DNA of 26,967 bases from Actinomycetota bacterium (lineage in GTDB: Bacteria; Actinomycetota; Actinomycetes; Nanopelagicales; Nanopelagicaceae), in NCBI GenBank assembly GCA_947371865.1, contig CANBRH010000012.1:1-26967 (forward strand). The letters run 5' to 3'. The translations under genes were made by a program, and so were the position numbers. The notes beneath the pieces are model-generated. The model searched no databases. It was given only the letters and a program-made list of their open reading frames with translations, and was not told the origin of the DNA. Shown here piece by piece: positions 1 through 7,427 of the stretch (position 1 is the stretch's first letter; each line of letters begins with the position of its first letter).

Positions 1-276
1 AGCTAAAGTGGCGGTCGTGAGTTGGTGACCGACGTTCACTCGAATCAGTCCACCGTCATCAACGGAGTTGACTTGGGTTCCGGGAAAATAATAAGTAAGT
101 ATCTCCGTTGAACTTTTCCCGGCGAGGGCTTGCGCCTTGGCGCCAATCTGACTCAAGCCGACGCCGTGCCCATAACCCGAACCTGAAATAGTGAATGAAT
201 CAGGAACCATGTCTGTTGCTTGCGCCATGGGCGCGACCAAAGTTGCCGCGAGCGCCAACAGGAAAATTCGCTTCAT
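1..276 (-). CDS. SpoIID/LytB-domain exported protein (partial, N-terminal part)
   Basis: This is the first 92 codons of a gene that runs off the left edge. It starts with ATG at 276 and was read directly from the minus strand. The protein opens with a signal peptide (MKRIFLLALAATLVAPMAQA, probable cleavage after the last Ala). It then has the motif GSGYGHGVGLSQIGA at about residues 32-46, followed by AGKSSTEILTYYFPGT. The glycine/histidine motif and the spacing to the YY-PGT segment are the hallmark of the SpoIID/LytB family, whose studied members cut or remodel peptidoglycan glycan strands or stimulate hydrolases. It lies 2 nt after the glycosyltransferase stop with a GAAGAG ribosome site overlapping that gene's end, so the two are surely co-transcribed. 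No sporulation role is implied; non-sporulating actinobacteria carry such proteins. Family is confident, substrate unknown. Confidence 0.85.
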   Translation of the reverse strand, partial: MKRIFLLALAATLVAPMAQATDMVPDSFTISGSGYGHGVGLSQIGAKAQALAGKSSTEILTYYFPGTQVNSVDDGGLIRVNVGHQLTTATLA

Positions 277-278
277 AT

Positions 279-1286
279 TTACTCTTCTTCAGGCAGCAGC
301 CCGCGCGGTGATGTCAGAAATCCCCAGCCCCAGCTCATATGCATCGTTGCCAGAACCGAAGGAAGAACAATCTTCTCCAGCAATGTTTTACCTATGAGGA
401 AAGATCCGAAAATCAGCAGAAGTAAGTAGATCGCGATAGGAAAGTAGAGAAATGAGTTGAGGAAAGTGCCCAACACGAGGGAAACAATATTTCCGAGTAC
501 CGCTGTGGGGGGCGCAAGGTAACGCAGATTGGTTGTTCCGGAGTGGTTGCGCATAACAGCTCGGCGCCACCGGCCATATTCAAAATACTGCTTCGCAAGT
601 GCTTTAAAGGTGGGGCGAGGGCGGTAGGTCACGATCAATGCTGGATCAAACCAAATGAGCCCACCAGCCTTGCGTAGTCGAAAGTTAAGTTCCCAGTCTT
701 GTGCCCTGGTGAAGCGCTCGTCGTAACCACCGACAGCGAGCAGAGCCGACTTCTCGAAAGTCCCGAGGTAGACCGTGTCGGCAGGGCCGGCCTGACCGCC
801 AGTATGAAAACGAGCTGCTCCAACGCCAAGTGGCGATCGCATTGCAGTGGCGACAGATTTTTCGAAAAGGGTGATCCCCTGTGCCGCCATGATTCCTCCG
901 ACATTAACGGCGGATTTTTCTCGTAACAGATGTACTGCTTTAGTCACATAGTCAGTTGAAATTTCGGCGTGACCATCGATCCGACAAATAATCGGATAAC
1001 GCGAGGCTGCAATTGCCAGATTAAGTCCATTAGGAGTCCTTCCGGTTGGACTCTCGACGATCACAACCCGCGAGTCCTTCTTGGCCAGGTCGCGGGCAAT
1101 GTCCAAGGTGCGATCCTTCGACGGCCCAATTGCCAAAATAACCTCGAACTCACCTTGGTATTCCTGCTGCAAGATCGCTGTGATCGCAACTTCTAAATGA
1201 CGCTCTTCATTCAAAATGGGAAGCACAATGGACACTCCGGGCAGAAGCAAAGCCCGAGTGTGATTTTCTAGATTTTCTGAGGTCAT
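279..1286 (-). CDS. ExoA-like family 2 glycosyltransferase, membrane-anchored
   Basis: This is a GT-A-fold, family 2 glycosyltransferase of about 335 residues. The start of the fold is VSIVLPILNEERHLE. The metal/nucleotide-binding acidic motif is RIDGHAE, and the acceptor-side catalytic region is GGYDERFTRAQDWELNFRLR. After this come the YRPRPTFKALAKQYFEYGRW segment and a hydrophobic C-terminus with about two to three membrane-spanning stretches. The DTVYLGTF and QDWELN motifs match the succinoglycan ExoA-like subgroup, which adds a sugar to a lipid-linked glycan at the inner face of the membrane. The reading frame extends to a GTG at 1295, but the ATG at 1286 is preferred here; neither has a clear ribosome site. 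It is divergent from the UDP-glucose dehydrogenase gene (33-42 nt apart) and followed 2 nt later by a SpoIID/LytB gene, which points to envelope or exopolysaccharide assembly. The sugar donor cannot be told. Confidence 0.85.
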   Translation of the reverse strand: MTSENLENHTRALLLPGVSIVLPILNEERHLEVAITAILQQEYQGEFEVILAIGPSKDRTLDIARDLAKKDSRVVIVESPTGRTPNGLNLAIAASRYPIICRIDGHAEISTDYVTKAVHLLREKSAVNVGGIMAAQGITLFEKSVATAMRSPLGVGAARFHTGGQAGPADTVYLGTFEKSALLAVGGYDERFTRAQDWELNFRLRKAGGLIWFDPALIVTYRPRPTFKALAKQYFEYGRWRRAVMRNHSGTTNLRYLAPPTAVLGNIVSLVLGTFLNSFLYFPIAIYLLLLIFGSFLIGKTLLEKIVLPSVLATMHMSWGWGFLTSPRGLLPEEE

Positions 1287-1295
1287 AGAGTTCAC

Positions 1296-1305
1296 ACGGT
1301 ACCGT
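1296..1305. promoter_or_regulatory. Perfect 10-bp palindrome in divergent promoter region
   Basis: ACGGTACCGT is its own reverse complement and sits in the short gap between the divergent glycosyltransferase and UDP-glucose dehydrogenase genes. On the minus strand the TACCGT half lies 9 nt before the glycosyltransferase ATG and could serve as its -10 box. It could also be an operator half-site or chance. Confidence 0.3.
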
Positions 1306-1315
1306 TTGCGACCAC

Positions 1316-1321
1316 TACTAT
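1316..1321 (+). promoter_or_regulatory. -10 box TACTAT, leaderless start for ugd
   Basis: TACTAT fits the -10 consensus TAnnnT and is followed by 7 nt and then the ATG at 1329, so transcription should begin at or next to the A of the start codon. There is no ribosome site upstream. A weak -35-like TTCACA lies at 1291-1296 with a long 19-nt spacer. Confidence 0.55.
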
Positions 1322-1328
1322 CGGGCTA

Positions 1329-2645
1329 ATGACGCTGAGAATCTCGGTAATTGGGACTGGCTACCTGGGAGTCACCCATGCTGCATGCATGGCATCCCTA
1401 GGTTTTACTGTGATCGGTATTGATATCAACGCCGAAAAAATCGCCCAACTCTCCGCCGGCATACTCCCGTTCTACGAACCTGGACTGGAAGAACTTCTCA
1501 ATTCCGAACTCGCAGAAGGCCGACTTTCTTTCTCTTCTGATATTTCCAGCGCAGCCGATTGCGATGTTCACTTCATTTGCGTCGGAACTCCGCAGGTCAA
1601 AGATGGCTTAGCCGCCGACGTCTCTTACGTTGACACCTCGATTCGCACCCTGGCCGCGGTCGCCAAATCTGGCTCACTCATTGTCGGAAAGTCCACGGTT
1701 CCTGTGGGTACCGCCGAACGGCTTCGCAATGACATCTTGAAAATTAACCAAGAAATCGATCTCGCTTGGAACCCGGAATTCTTACGCGAAAGCTTTGCCA
1801 TCGAAGACACGTTGCATCCAAATCGCATCGTTGTAGGAGTAGCCAACGATCGAGCAGAAGCAATCTTGAAAGCTGTTTATGCCGAAAATCTGGCTGAAGG
1901 TACCCCATGGATTAGAGCCGATTTGCCGACCTCCGAGCTAGTAAAAGTAGCGGCCAACTCATTTCTTGCCACCAAAATTTCCTTCATCAATGCCATGGCA
2001 GAAGTGTGCGAAGCTGCTGGCGGGGATGTCACTGTTTTGGCCGAGGCGATTGGTTATGACCCACGCATAGGTCACAAGTTCTTAGGTGCTGGAATTGGTT
2101 TTGGCGGCGGATGCCTACCAAAGGACCTCCGCGGTTTCATGGCCAGATCAAAAGAACTCGGAGCAGATCGTGCACTGGACTTCTTGCGCGAAATTGACGC
2201 CATTAATTTGCGCGCTCGAGTACGCGTTATCGAATTAGTGAGACGAGATTTATCAGATGACCTAGTCGGCAAGAGGATCGCAATATTGGGAGCATCCTTT
2301 AAGCCAGAAAGCGATGATGTTAGGGATTCCCCAGCGCTGGACATTGCGGCTCAAATTCAAGCCGCTGGCGCAATTGTAAGTATCTACGATCCCAAAGCAA
2401 TAGAAAGTGCTCGGCGAAGCTTCCCGGCACTTTCGTATGCCGGCTCTATAAAGGAATGCCTGACCGATGCCGATCTCGTGTTACATCTGACCGAATGGAA
2501 AGAATTCCAAAGCATCGATCCGAGAGAATATATTTCTATTGTGCGCAACCCCATCATGATTGATGGTCGCAATAAACTTGATCGAGATTTATGGCAGAAG
2601 GCAGGTTGGACGTTTAGAGCATTGGGTCGGTCGGCTAAGAATTAG
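1329..2645 (+). CDS. ugd: UDP-glucose 6-dehydrogenase
   Basis: The enzyme oxidises UDP-glucose to UDP-glucuronate using two NAD+, giving precursors for acidic polysaccharides. It has 438 residues, normal for the bacterial family. The N-terminal Rossmann motif is VIGTGYLG (residues 7-14) and the dinucleotide acidic residue follows in GIDIN. NPEFLRE lies at about 148-154. The central helix carries Lys216 in ANSFLATKISFINAMAE. The catalytic Cys262 sits in GFGGGCLPKD, and the C-terminal UDP-binding domain has ILGASFKPESDDVRDSPA. The ATG at 1329 has no ribosome site but a -10 box 7 nt before it. The gene diverges from an ExoA-like glycosyltransferase, a likely functional link. Its TAG stop overlaps the end of purE by 4 nt, with no terminator between the convergent genes. 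A UDP-mannose-type dehydrogenase is the main alternative, less likely because of the catalytic loop. Confidence 0.93.
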   Translation: MTLRISVIGTGYLGVTHAACMASLGFTVIGIDINAEKIAQLSAGILPFYEPGLEELLNSELAEGRLSFSSDISSAADCDVHFICVGTPQVKDGLAADVSYVDTSIRTLAAVAKSGSLIVGKSTVPVGTAERLRNDILKINQEIDLAWNPEFLRESFAIEDTLHPNRIVVGVANDRAEAILKAVYAENLAEGTPWIRADLPTSELVKVAANSFLATKISFINAMAEVCEAAGGDVTVLAEAIGYDPRIGHKFLGAGIGFGGGCLPKDLRGFMARSKELGADRALDFLREIDAINLRARVRVIELVRRDLSDDLVGKRIAILGASFKPESDDVRDSPALDIAAQIQAAGAIVSIYDPKAIESARRSFPALSYAGSIKECLTDADLVLHLTEWKEFQSIDPREYISIVRNPIMIDGRNKLDRDLWQKAGWTFRALGRSAKN

Positions 2646-3154
2646 TTGAAGCCCGGCTTTACCGCACGCTTTGACTTGAGGTTCTTGCCTTTTTCCAGCG
2701 ATTCAATTCGGGCGTTTTCGCGCAATTGATCGACCTTGGCCGAAACGGCCTCATCAGAGATACCTAGAATTCGCGCAGCGAGCAAACCTGCATTTTTGGC
2801 ATTGCCCACACCCACTGTTGCAACTGGAATCCCCGCTGGCATTTGTACGATGGAAAGTAACGAATCCATGCCGTCTAAATGCTTGAGGGCTACCGGGACG
2901 CCGATGACGGGCAAAGACGTTGACGAGGCAATCATGCCTGGAAGATGGGCAGCACCGCCGGCGCCGGCAATGATGACTTTAATTCCGTGAGTTGCTGCGG
3001 TCTTTGCAAAATCCAACATTTCTTGAGGGGTACGGTGAGCACTGACGACATCAACTTCATATTCAATGCCGCATTCATCCAGAATAAGAGCTGCGGCCTC
3101 CATAGTCGGCCAATCGGAATCAGATCCCATAACAATCGCAACAGTTTTACTCAT
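2642..3154 (-). CDS. purE: N5-carboxyaminoimidazole ribonucleotide mutase (PurE)
   Basis: PurE moves the carboxyl group of N5-CAIR to give CAIR in purine biosynthesis, taking the product of PurK encoded just upstream. The protein has 170 residues and shows the family motifs GSDSDWPTM, the active-site SAHRTPQ, and AGAGGAAHLPGM, followed by GVPVALKHLDGMDSLLSIVQMPAGIPVATVG. The C-terminal tail after this is basic and unremarkable. I place the start at ATG 3154, preceded by GGTGGAG at a 6-nt spacing; an in-frame GTG at 3166 would remove that ribosome site. The start overlaps the purK stop by 8 nt, indicating translational coupling. Because PurK is present this is the class I enzyme, not the AIR carboxylase of metazoa. 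Confidence 0.95.
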   Translation of the reverse strand: MSKTVAIVMGSDSDWPTMEAAALILDECGIEYEVDVVSAHRTPQEMLDFAKTAATHGIKVIIAGAGGAAHLPGMIASSTSLPVIGVPVALKHLDGMDSLLSIVQMPAGIPVATVGVGNAKNAGLLAARILGISDEAVSAKVDQLRENARIESLEKGKNLKSKRAVKPGFN

Positions 3155-4262
3155 CGATCGCTCCACCTATGTAGTCGACTGCATGATCAATCTCTTCGCG
3201 CAATTCTACGAGATTGGAACCAATAGCGGTGACATGTCCAATCTTTCTACCAGGTCTCACTTCCTTGCCATATTGATGGAATTTGAGAGAAGGGTTGCGA
3301 GCCATGAGGTGCAGGTAAGGCCGATAGAGATCGCTCTTCTCCCCACCTAAAACATTGCCCATGACGGCAAAGGGAGCAACCATTGCTGTAGAGCCCAAAG
3401 GAAGATCCAATATCGCGCGCAAGTGTTGTTCGAATTGGCTGGTAACAGCACCTTCGATGCTCCAGTGACCCGAGTTATGCGGACGGAGAGCCAGTTCATT
3501 GATCACAAGAGTTTCGCCAACGACGAAAATTTCAACAGCCATTACTCCAACCAAACCGATCCCTTGCGCAATCACCAGCGCAATTTCCTGAGCCCGTACG
3601 GAGAGATCGGGCGAAAGTTCCGGTGCTGGAGTTATGGTGGAAGTACAAATACCGTCACTTTGCACGGTGAGGGTCGGTGGCCAAGTCGATGCTTGTCCAT
3701 GGGGAGAACGTGCGACCATTACCGAAATTTCATAATCGAAGGACAGCTTCTCTTCGAGCAGAAGTGGCGCATTCACTGATGAATGTAAATTCACTAATTC
3801 TTCGGGGTCATCCGCAACAAAAACTCCGCGCCCGTCGTAGCCACCAGAAATAGTTTTGGCAATCAAAGGGAATGGAATTTCGGAAGTGCCGCCATCGAAG
3901 AGGCACCACTTTGGATTTGGCAAACCGAGTTCGTCCATCTTCTTCCGCATTTCTACTTTGTTCTGCGAGAAAAGAAATGAATCGGACTTGGGATAGACCC
4001 GCGCACCTGAAATTTCTAAAGCCTTAATCACTGATTGCGGAATAAGTTCATGTTCAAAAGTTATGACATCGCAATCACGAGCAAAATCAATCACATCTTC
4101 AACGTTGGCGTAATCGCCGACAACAAATTCACAAATTTGTGCTGCTGAATCAGTTGCCGATGCGGCGAGGGCAACAAGATGAATCCCAAGGTCATTAGCG
4201 GGCACGGCCATCATCCGAGCGAGTTGGCCGGCGCCAATAACTCCGACTCGAGGAAATGTCAT
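3147..4262 (-). CDS. purK: N5-carboxyaminoimidazole ribonucleotide synthase (PurK)
   Basis: PurK is an ATP-grasp ligase that carboxylates AIR with bicarbonate and ATP to N5-CAIR. It has 371 residues. GVIGAGQLARMM opens the N-terminal domain. The ATP-grasp fold carries the glycine-rich loop ISGGYDGRGVF, then LLLEEKLSFDYEISVMVARS, and the PurK signature LALRPHNSGHWSIEGAVTSQFEQHLRA is clearly present in the second half. The C-terminal part ends with HLMARNPSLKFHQYGKEVRPGRKIGHVT, also typical. The ATG at 4262 follows a TAATCT -10 box by 6 nt, so purK-purE may have its own leaderless promoter even though birA ends only 22 nt upstream. purE overlaps its end by 8 nt. Confidence 0.95.
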   Translation of the reverse strand: MTFPRVGVIGAGQLARMMAVPANDLGIHLVALAASATDSAAQICEFVVGDYANVEDVIDFARDCDVITFEHELIPQSVIKALEISGARVYPKSDSFLFSQNKVEMRKKMDELGLPNPKWCLFDGGTSEIPFPLIAKTISGGYDGRGVFVADDPEELVNLHSSVNAPLLLEEKLSFDYEISVMVARSPHGQASTWPPTLTVQSDGICTSTITPAPELSPDLSVRAQEIALVIAQGIGLVGVMAVEIFVVGETLVINELALRPHNSGHWSIEGAVTSQFEQHLRAILDLPLGSTAMVAPFAVMGNVLGGEKSDLYRPYLHLMARNPSLKFHQYGKEVRPGRKIGHVTAIGSNLVELREEIDHAVDYIGGAIDE

Positions 4263-4268
4263 GGAAGT

Positions 4269-4274
4269 AGATTA
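4269..4274 (-). promoter_or_regulatory. -10 box TAATCT, leaderless start for purK
   Basis: On the minus strand TAATCT is followed by 6 nt and the purK ATG. A TTCACC-like -35 lies about 18 nt upstream, inside the 3' end of birA. This would allow purK-purE to be expressed apart from birA. Confidence 0.45.
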
Positions 4275-4284
4275 CTTGAACGAT

Positions 4285-5031
4285 TTAACGGAGGTGAACG
4301 ACATCTCCCACGGTCACTCGCTTGCCCGAAGCTAGTTCAAGCGCCCCATCCGATCCAATACCTACTGCCTCCGAAATGAGGTCATTCCCATCTGGCAGCG
4401 TCACTCTGACGAGTTGGCCAAGAGTGGCACTAACCACTTTGTAATCTGGGATGAAATCATGACCTGAATTCCACGCCGATAAAGTATTTTCAAAATTGCG
4501 CAAAATCCCAATCAAAATGTCGGAACGATTTTGTTCGCTTCCTAATTCAAGAGCAATCGAAGATGCTGTCGGAACAGGTAATTTTTCTCGGGAAGTGTTG
4601 ACGTTTATTCCGATTCCAACAATAACCCCATCTGCAAAACTCTCACAGAGAACTCCTGCAATCTTTCCCCCAGTCGCTAAAACATCATTGGGCCACTTGG
4701 TTCGGAATGTTAACAAGCCAGAATCGCCGTTTAATGTTTGGGCAACAGTCATACCGACAAGTAGGGGCAGCAACCCCCATTTTTCTCGCTCGACTTTTGG
4801 CTCTACGAAGAGCGAAAAAAGCAGACCTACTTCTGGAAGAGATTCGAAACTTCGATCTAGTCGTCCTCGACCTTTGCTCTGGAAATCTGCAGTGACTACG
4901 TCTCCATGCTTGGGCGCGGATAACCGAATAACGTCTTGCGTGGATTCGACTTCAGAAAATGTCTTTACTCGCCAGTAGCCATCTGCAAAAGCGGACGTTA
5001 ACTTTTCTTCATCGAGAGTCGAACGTTTCAC
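4285..5031 (-). CDS. birA: Biotin--[acetyl-CoA-carboxylase] ligase, monofunctional
   Basis: BirA activates biotin to biotinoyl-AMP and transfers it to the lysine of BCCP. The catalytic domain starts with WRVKTFSEVESTQD, has the adenylate-binding loop QSKGRGRLDRSF, then FRTKWPNDVLATGGKIAGVLCE and VGIGINVN, and ends in a small SH3-like C-terminal domain (GQLVRVTLPDG ... GKRVTVGDVVHLR). There is no N-terminal helix-turn-helix, so it is the non-repressor class. The open frame extends to a GTG at 5085, but this would overlap the divergent accD start; I prefer GTG 5031, which has AAGAGG 6 nt upstream and yields MKRSTLDEEKL, like related enzymes. GTG 5046 is the other option. The likely substrate, the BCCP domain of the alpha subunit, is encoded in the divergent operon. 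Confidence 0.9.
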   Translation of the reverse strand: MKRSTLDEEKLTSAFADGYWRVKTFSEVESTQDVIRLSAPKHGDVVTADFQSKGRGRLDRSFESLPEVGLLFSLFVEPKVEREKWGLLPLLVGMTVAQTLNGDSGLLTFRTKWPNDVLATGGKIAGVLCESFADGVIVGIGINVNTSREKLPVPTASSIALELGSEQNRSDILIGILRNFENTLSAWNSGHDFIPDYKVVSATLGQLVRVTLPDGNDLISEAVGIGSDGALELASGKRVTVGDVVHLR

Positions 5032-5055
5032 CTGATGCCTCTTCACTAGTACCGT
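5027..5055 (+). promoter_or_regulatory. Promoter of accD operon (TTCACC-17-TACCGT)
   Basis: TTCACC at 5027-5032 and TACCGT at 5050-5055 are 17 nt apart. The -10 box ends 7 nt before the GTG start of accD at 5063, predicting a leaderless transcript. The reverse strand of the same stretch holds TACGGT and TACTAG, candidate -10 boxes for birA, so the two promoters overlap. Confidence 0.55.
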
Positions 5056-5062
5056 AGGGGGC

Positions 5063-6634
5063 GTGACTGATGATATTCGTACCACGGCCGGAAAGAACGC
5101 AGATCTACGTAGGCGCAGGCTTGAGGCGATTAACTCCGCCTCTGAAAGCGCTATAGAAAAGCGTCACGCCAAAGGAAAGATGACGGCACGAGAGCGCATT
5201 GAAAAACTCGTTGACGCGGGATCCTTTGTTGAAATGGATTCCTTCGCCAGGCACCGTTCCACTAACTTTGGCATGGACAAGAACCGCACCTATGGCGACG
5301 GCGTCGTCACCGGTTACGCAACGATCGACGGTCGCTCTATCGCTATTTACTCGCAAGACTTCCTTATCTTCGGTGGGTCTCTCGGGGAAGTAGTTGGCGA
5401 GAAGATCGTGAAGGTCATGGATTTCGCTATGAAGAGCGGAATTCCACTTGTGGGTCTTAATGATTCGGGTGGTGCGCGCATTCAAGAGGGCGTTGCCTCC
5501 CTTGCGATGTACGGACAGATCTTCAAGCGCAATGTTCAAGCCTCAGGTGTCATTCCACAGATTTCTGTCATTCTCGGCCCATGCGCAGGTGGCGCGGTGT
5601 ATTCGCCAGCGATTACCGATTTCACCATTATGGTCAATGAAACATCACATATGTTTATTACCGGTCCCGACGTCATCAAAGCTGTCACGGGTGAAGACGT
5701 TGGAATGGAAGAACTCGGCGGAGCCCAAACGCACAACGCGAAGACTGGTAATTCACACTATCTAGCCGAAAACGAAGACGACGCTCTTGATTATGTAAAG
5801 GCGCTCCTTTCTTATCTCCCTAGCAACAATATGGATGAAACTCCGATTCTGCCGCCAACCGAAAGCGATGGCATTTCTCCTTCTGATCGCGCACTCGATT
5901 CGCTAGTCCCAGATAATCCCAACAAGCCGTATGACATGCGGATTCTGGTCGAAGCCCTTCTCGATGAAGCAGATTTCCTAGAAGTCCATGCTCTCTTCGC
6001 TCCCAATATCTTGGTGGGCTTCGGACGTATCGAAGGACACTCAGTCGGAATTATTGCCAATCAGCCACAGGCACTTGCTGGAACATTGGATATCGATGCC
6101 AGCGAAAAGGCAGCTCGCTTTGTTCGTATGTGCGATTCCTTCGGTATTCCGATTATCACCCTCGTAGATGTTCCAGGATTCCTTCCTGGCACCGAGCAAG
6201 AATGGAACGGCATCATTCGCCGCGGCGCTAAATTGCTTTATGCCTATGGCGAGGCATCCGTTCCGTTGATTACTGTTATTACGCGCAAGGCCTACGGTGG
6301 CGCCTACATCGTGATGGGATCCAAGCACTTGGGAGCAGATATCAACCTCTCCTGGCCAACCGGACAGATTGCCGTTATGGGAGCACAAGGTGCCGTCAAT
6401 ATTCTTTATCGACGCGAACTTGCTGACGCCGATGATGCCGAGGTTCTTCGCAAAGAGTTGTTAGACAATTACGAGGACACCCTCCTCAATCCTTATATCG
6501 CGGCCGATCGTGGATTTATCGATGCAGTGATCGAACCACAGGAAACCCGCCATCAGATCACGCGAGCACTCCGTGCGCTTCGGAACAAGCGCGTTGCCCT
6601 GCCACCTCGCAAGCACGGAAATATTCCGCTGTAA
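5063..6634 (+). CDS. accD: Acyl-CoA carboxylase carboxyltransferase (beta) subunit
   Basis: This subunit transfers the carboxyl group from carboxybiotin to an acyl-CoA (acetyl-CoA to malonyl-CoA and/or propionyl-CoA to methylmalonyl-CoA). It has 523 residues with two crotonase-like halves. The N-half has NDSGGARIQEG (133-143) and LGPCAGGAVYSPA (171-183), the oxyanion-hole region; the C-half has VDVPGFLPGTEQEW and TRKAYGGAYIVMGSKHLGAD. Residue 416 (the I in GGAYIVMG) aligns, from memory, with Asp422 of Streptomyces PccB, a residue that sets substrate choice; Ile there is the AccB state and favours broader use including acetyl-CoA. The GTG start is 7 nt after a -10 box. It heads a tightly overlapping operon with accE, maf and the alpha subunit, and diverges from birA. 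Confidence 0.93.
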   Translation: MTDDIRTTAGKNADLRRRRLEAINSASESAIEKRHAKGKMTARERIEKLVDAGSFVEMDSFARHRSTNFGMDKNRTYGDGVVTGYATIDGRSIAIYSQDFLIFGGSLGEVVGEKIVKVMDFAMKSGIPLVGLNDSGGARIQEGVASLAMYGQIFKRNVQASGVIPQISVILGPCAGGAVYSPAITDFTIMVNETSHMFITGPDVIKAVTGEDVGMEELGGAQTHNAKTGNSHYLAENEDDALDYVKALLSYLPSNNMDETPILPPTESDGISPSDRALDSLVPDNPNKPYDMRILVEALLDEADFLEVHALFAPNILVGFGRIEGHSVGIIANQPQALAGTLDIDASEKAARFVRMCDSFGIPIITLVDVPGFLPGTEQEWNGIIRRGAKLLYAYGEASVPLITVITRKAYGGAYIVMGSKHLGADINLSWPTGQIAVMGAQGAVNILYRRELADADDAEVLRKELLDNYEDTLLNPYIAADRGFIDAVIEPQETRHQITRALRALRNKRVALPPRKHGNIPL

Positions 6635-6801
6635 TGGAACGCCGATTTACCATTGTTAAAGGCACAGCTAGTGCGGCCGAACTTGCTGCATTGGAAAAGG
6701 CTCTGCCTACGCCAGTCGTAAAAAAGGTCGTGGCCGCCAGTCTTTGGCGCAAATCGCAAATTCGGCAACCCCTACCTAAAAAATGGGGACCTAACTTCTA
6801 A
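6634..6801 (+). CDS. accE: Acyl-CoA carboxylase epsilon subunit, 55 residues
   Basis: A small gene between accD and maf, joined to both by TAATG (1-nt overlaps). The protein begins MERRFTIVKGTASAAELAAL and ends SLWRKSQIRQPLPKKWGPNF. This matches the actinobacterial epsilon-subunit pattern: a beta-strand ending in V-(K/R)-G, an acidic/alanine helix (AAELAALEKAL), then a Trp-rich basic tail. Family members, usually about 65 residues or longer, bind the beta-subunit hexamer and stimulate the alpha-beta holoenzyme. This one is short for the family, lacking most of the linker between the helix and the Trp-rich tail. Position and frame are certain from the overlaps; the assignment rests on pattern and place in the operon. 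Confidence 0.85.
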   Translation: MERRFTIVKGTASAAELAALEKALPTPVVKKVVAASLWRKSQIRQPLPKKWGPNF

Positions 6802-7427
6802 TGGAATTTCAACCACAGCGAGAAGTAGTTTTGGCATCAGGTTCGCAATCTCGAGAGAGATTGCTGCGCTCCTGCGGGATAGCGCCGTACATAATTGTTA
6901 GTGGGGTTGACGAGGAAGATCCGGGCATCACAGCTCTTACCCCTGCAGATATGGTGATCGCGTTGGCTATTTTGAAAGCGCATACAGTGCGTAAACAAGT
7001 GGGCAAGCGCCACTTGGTCATTGGATGCGACTCCACCTTTGAATTTGATGGTGTTTCGCTGGGCAAACCAGAAACACGTGAACGCGCCATTGAACGCTCC
7101 AAAGCGCTTCGGGGGAAGTCCGGCTTATTGCATACTGGGCATTGCATCATCGATACCCAAACTGAAATTGAGTACTCCGACATTTCTACATCTCGCGTCT
7201 ACTTTGCCGATATGACCAACTCTGAAATTGAAAGCTATGCAGACTCCGGTGAACCACTCTCAGTGGCGGGCGGATTCACTTTGGATGGACTCAGCGCTCC
7301 TTTTATCGAACGAGTGGAAGGCGATCCCACTGGAATCATTGGGCTCTCACTCCCCTTGCTCCGCCGGGCAGTCATATCTTTTGGTTTACAGTGGACTGAT
7401 ATTGCAGAAATGGTGGTGCCCGCATGA
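6801..7427 (+). CDS. maf: Maf-like nucleoside triphosphate pyrophosphatase
   Basis: Maf proteins hydrolyse non-canonical or excess nucleoside triphosphates to monophosphates and are linked to division arrest in Bacillus. The protein has 208 residues. The N-terminal signature is VVLASGSQSRERLLRSCGI, the substrate-binding acidic site is VIGCDSTFEFDGVSLGKPE, and further on come LRGKSGLLHTGH and VAGGFTLDGLSAPFIERVEGDPTGIIGLSLPLL, the latter the conserved lysine/aspartate-type C-terminal region of the family. Location inside an acyl-CoA carboxylase operon between the epsilon and alpha subunits is a known actinobacterial arrangement; no catalytic link to fatty acid synthesis is established. It overlaps accE by 1 nt and the alpha-subunit gene by 4 nt (ATGA). 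Confidence 0.9.
   Translation: MEFQPQREVVLASGSQSRERLLRSCGIAPYIIVSGVDEEDPGITALTPADMVIALAILKAHTVRKQVGKRHLVIGCDSTFEFDGVSLGKPETRERAIERSKALRGKSGLLHTGHCIIDTQTEIEYSDISTSRVYFADMTNSEIESYADSGEPLSVAGGFTLDGLSAPFIERVEGDPTGIIGLSLPLLRRAVISFGLQWTDIAEMVVPA

Noticed and set aside
3155..3166. purE start at GTG 3166
   Set aside because: The GGTGGAG ribosome site serves ATG 3154 at proper spacing and overlaps the GTG itself.
5032..5085. Longer birA start at GTG 5085
   Set aside because: It would overlap the accD start and promoter, and a ribosome site supports GTG 5031 with a family-like N-terminus.
5105..5539. Long open frames antisense to accD, accA3, deoA and other genes
   Set aside because: They lie wholly within clearly coding frames, have no promoter or ribosome site, and show no recognisable domains, so they are shadows of codon bias.
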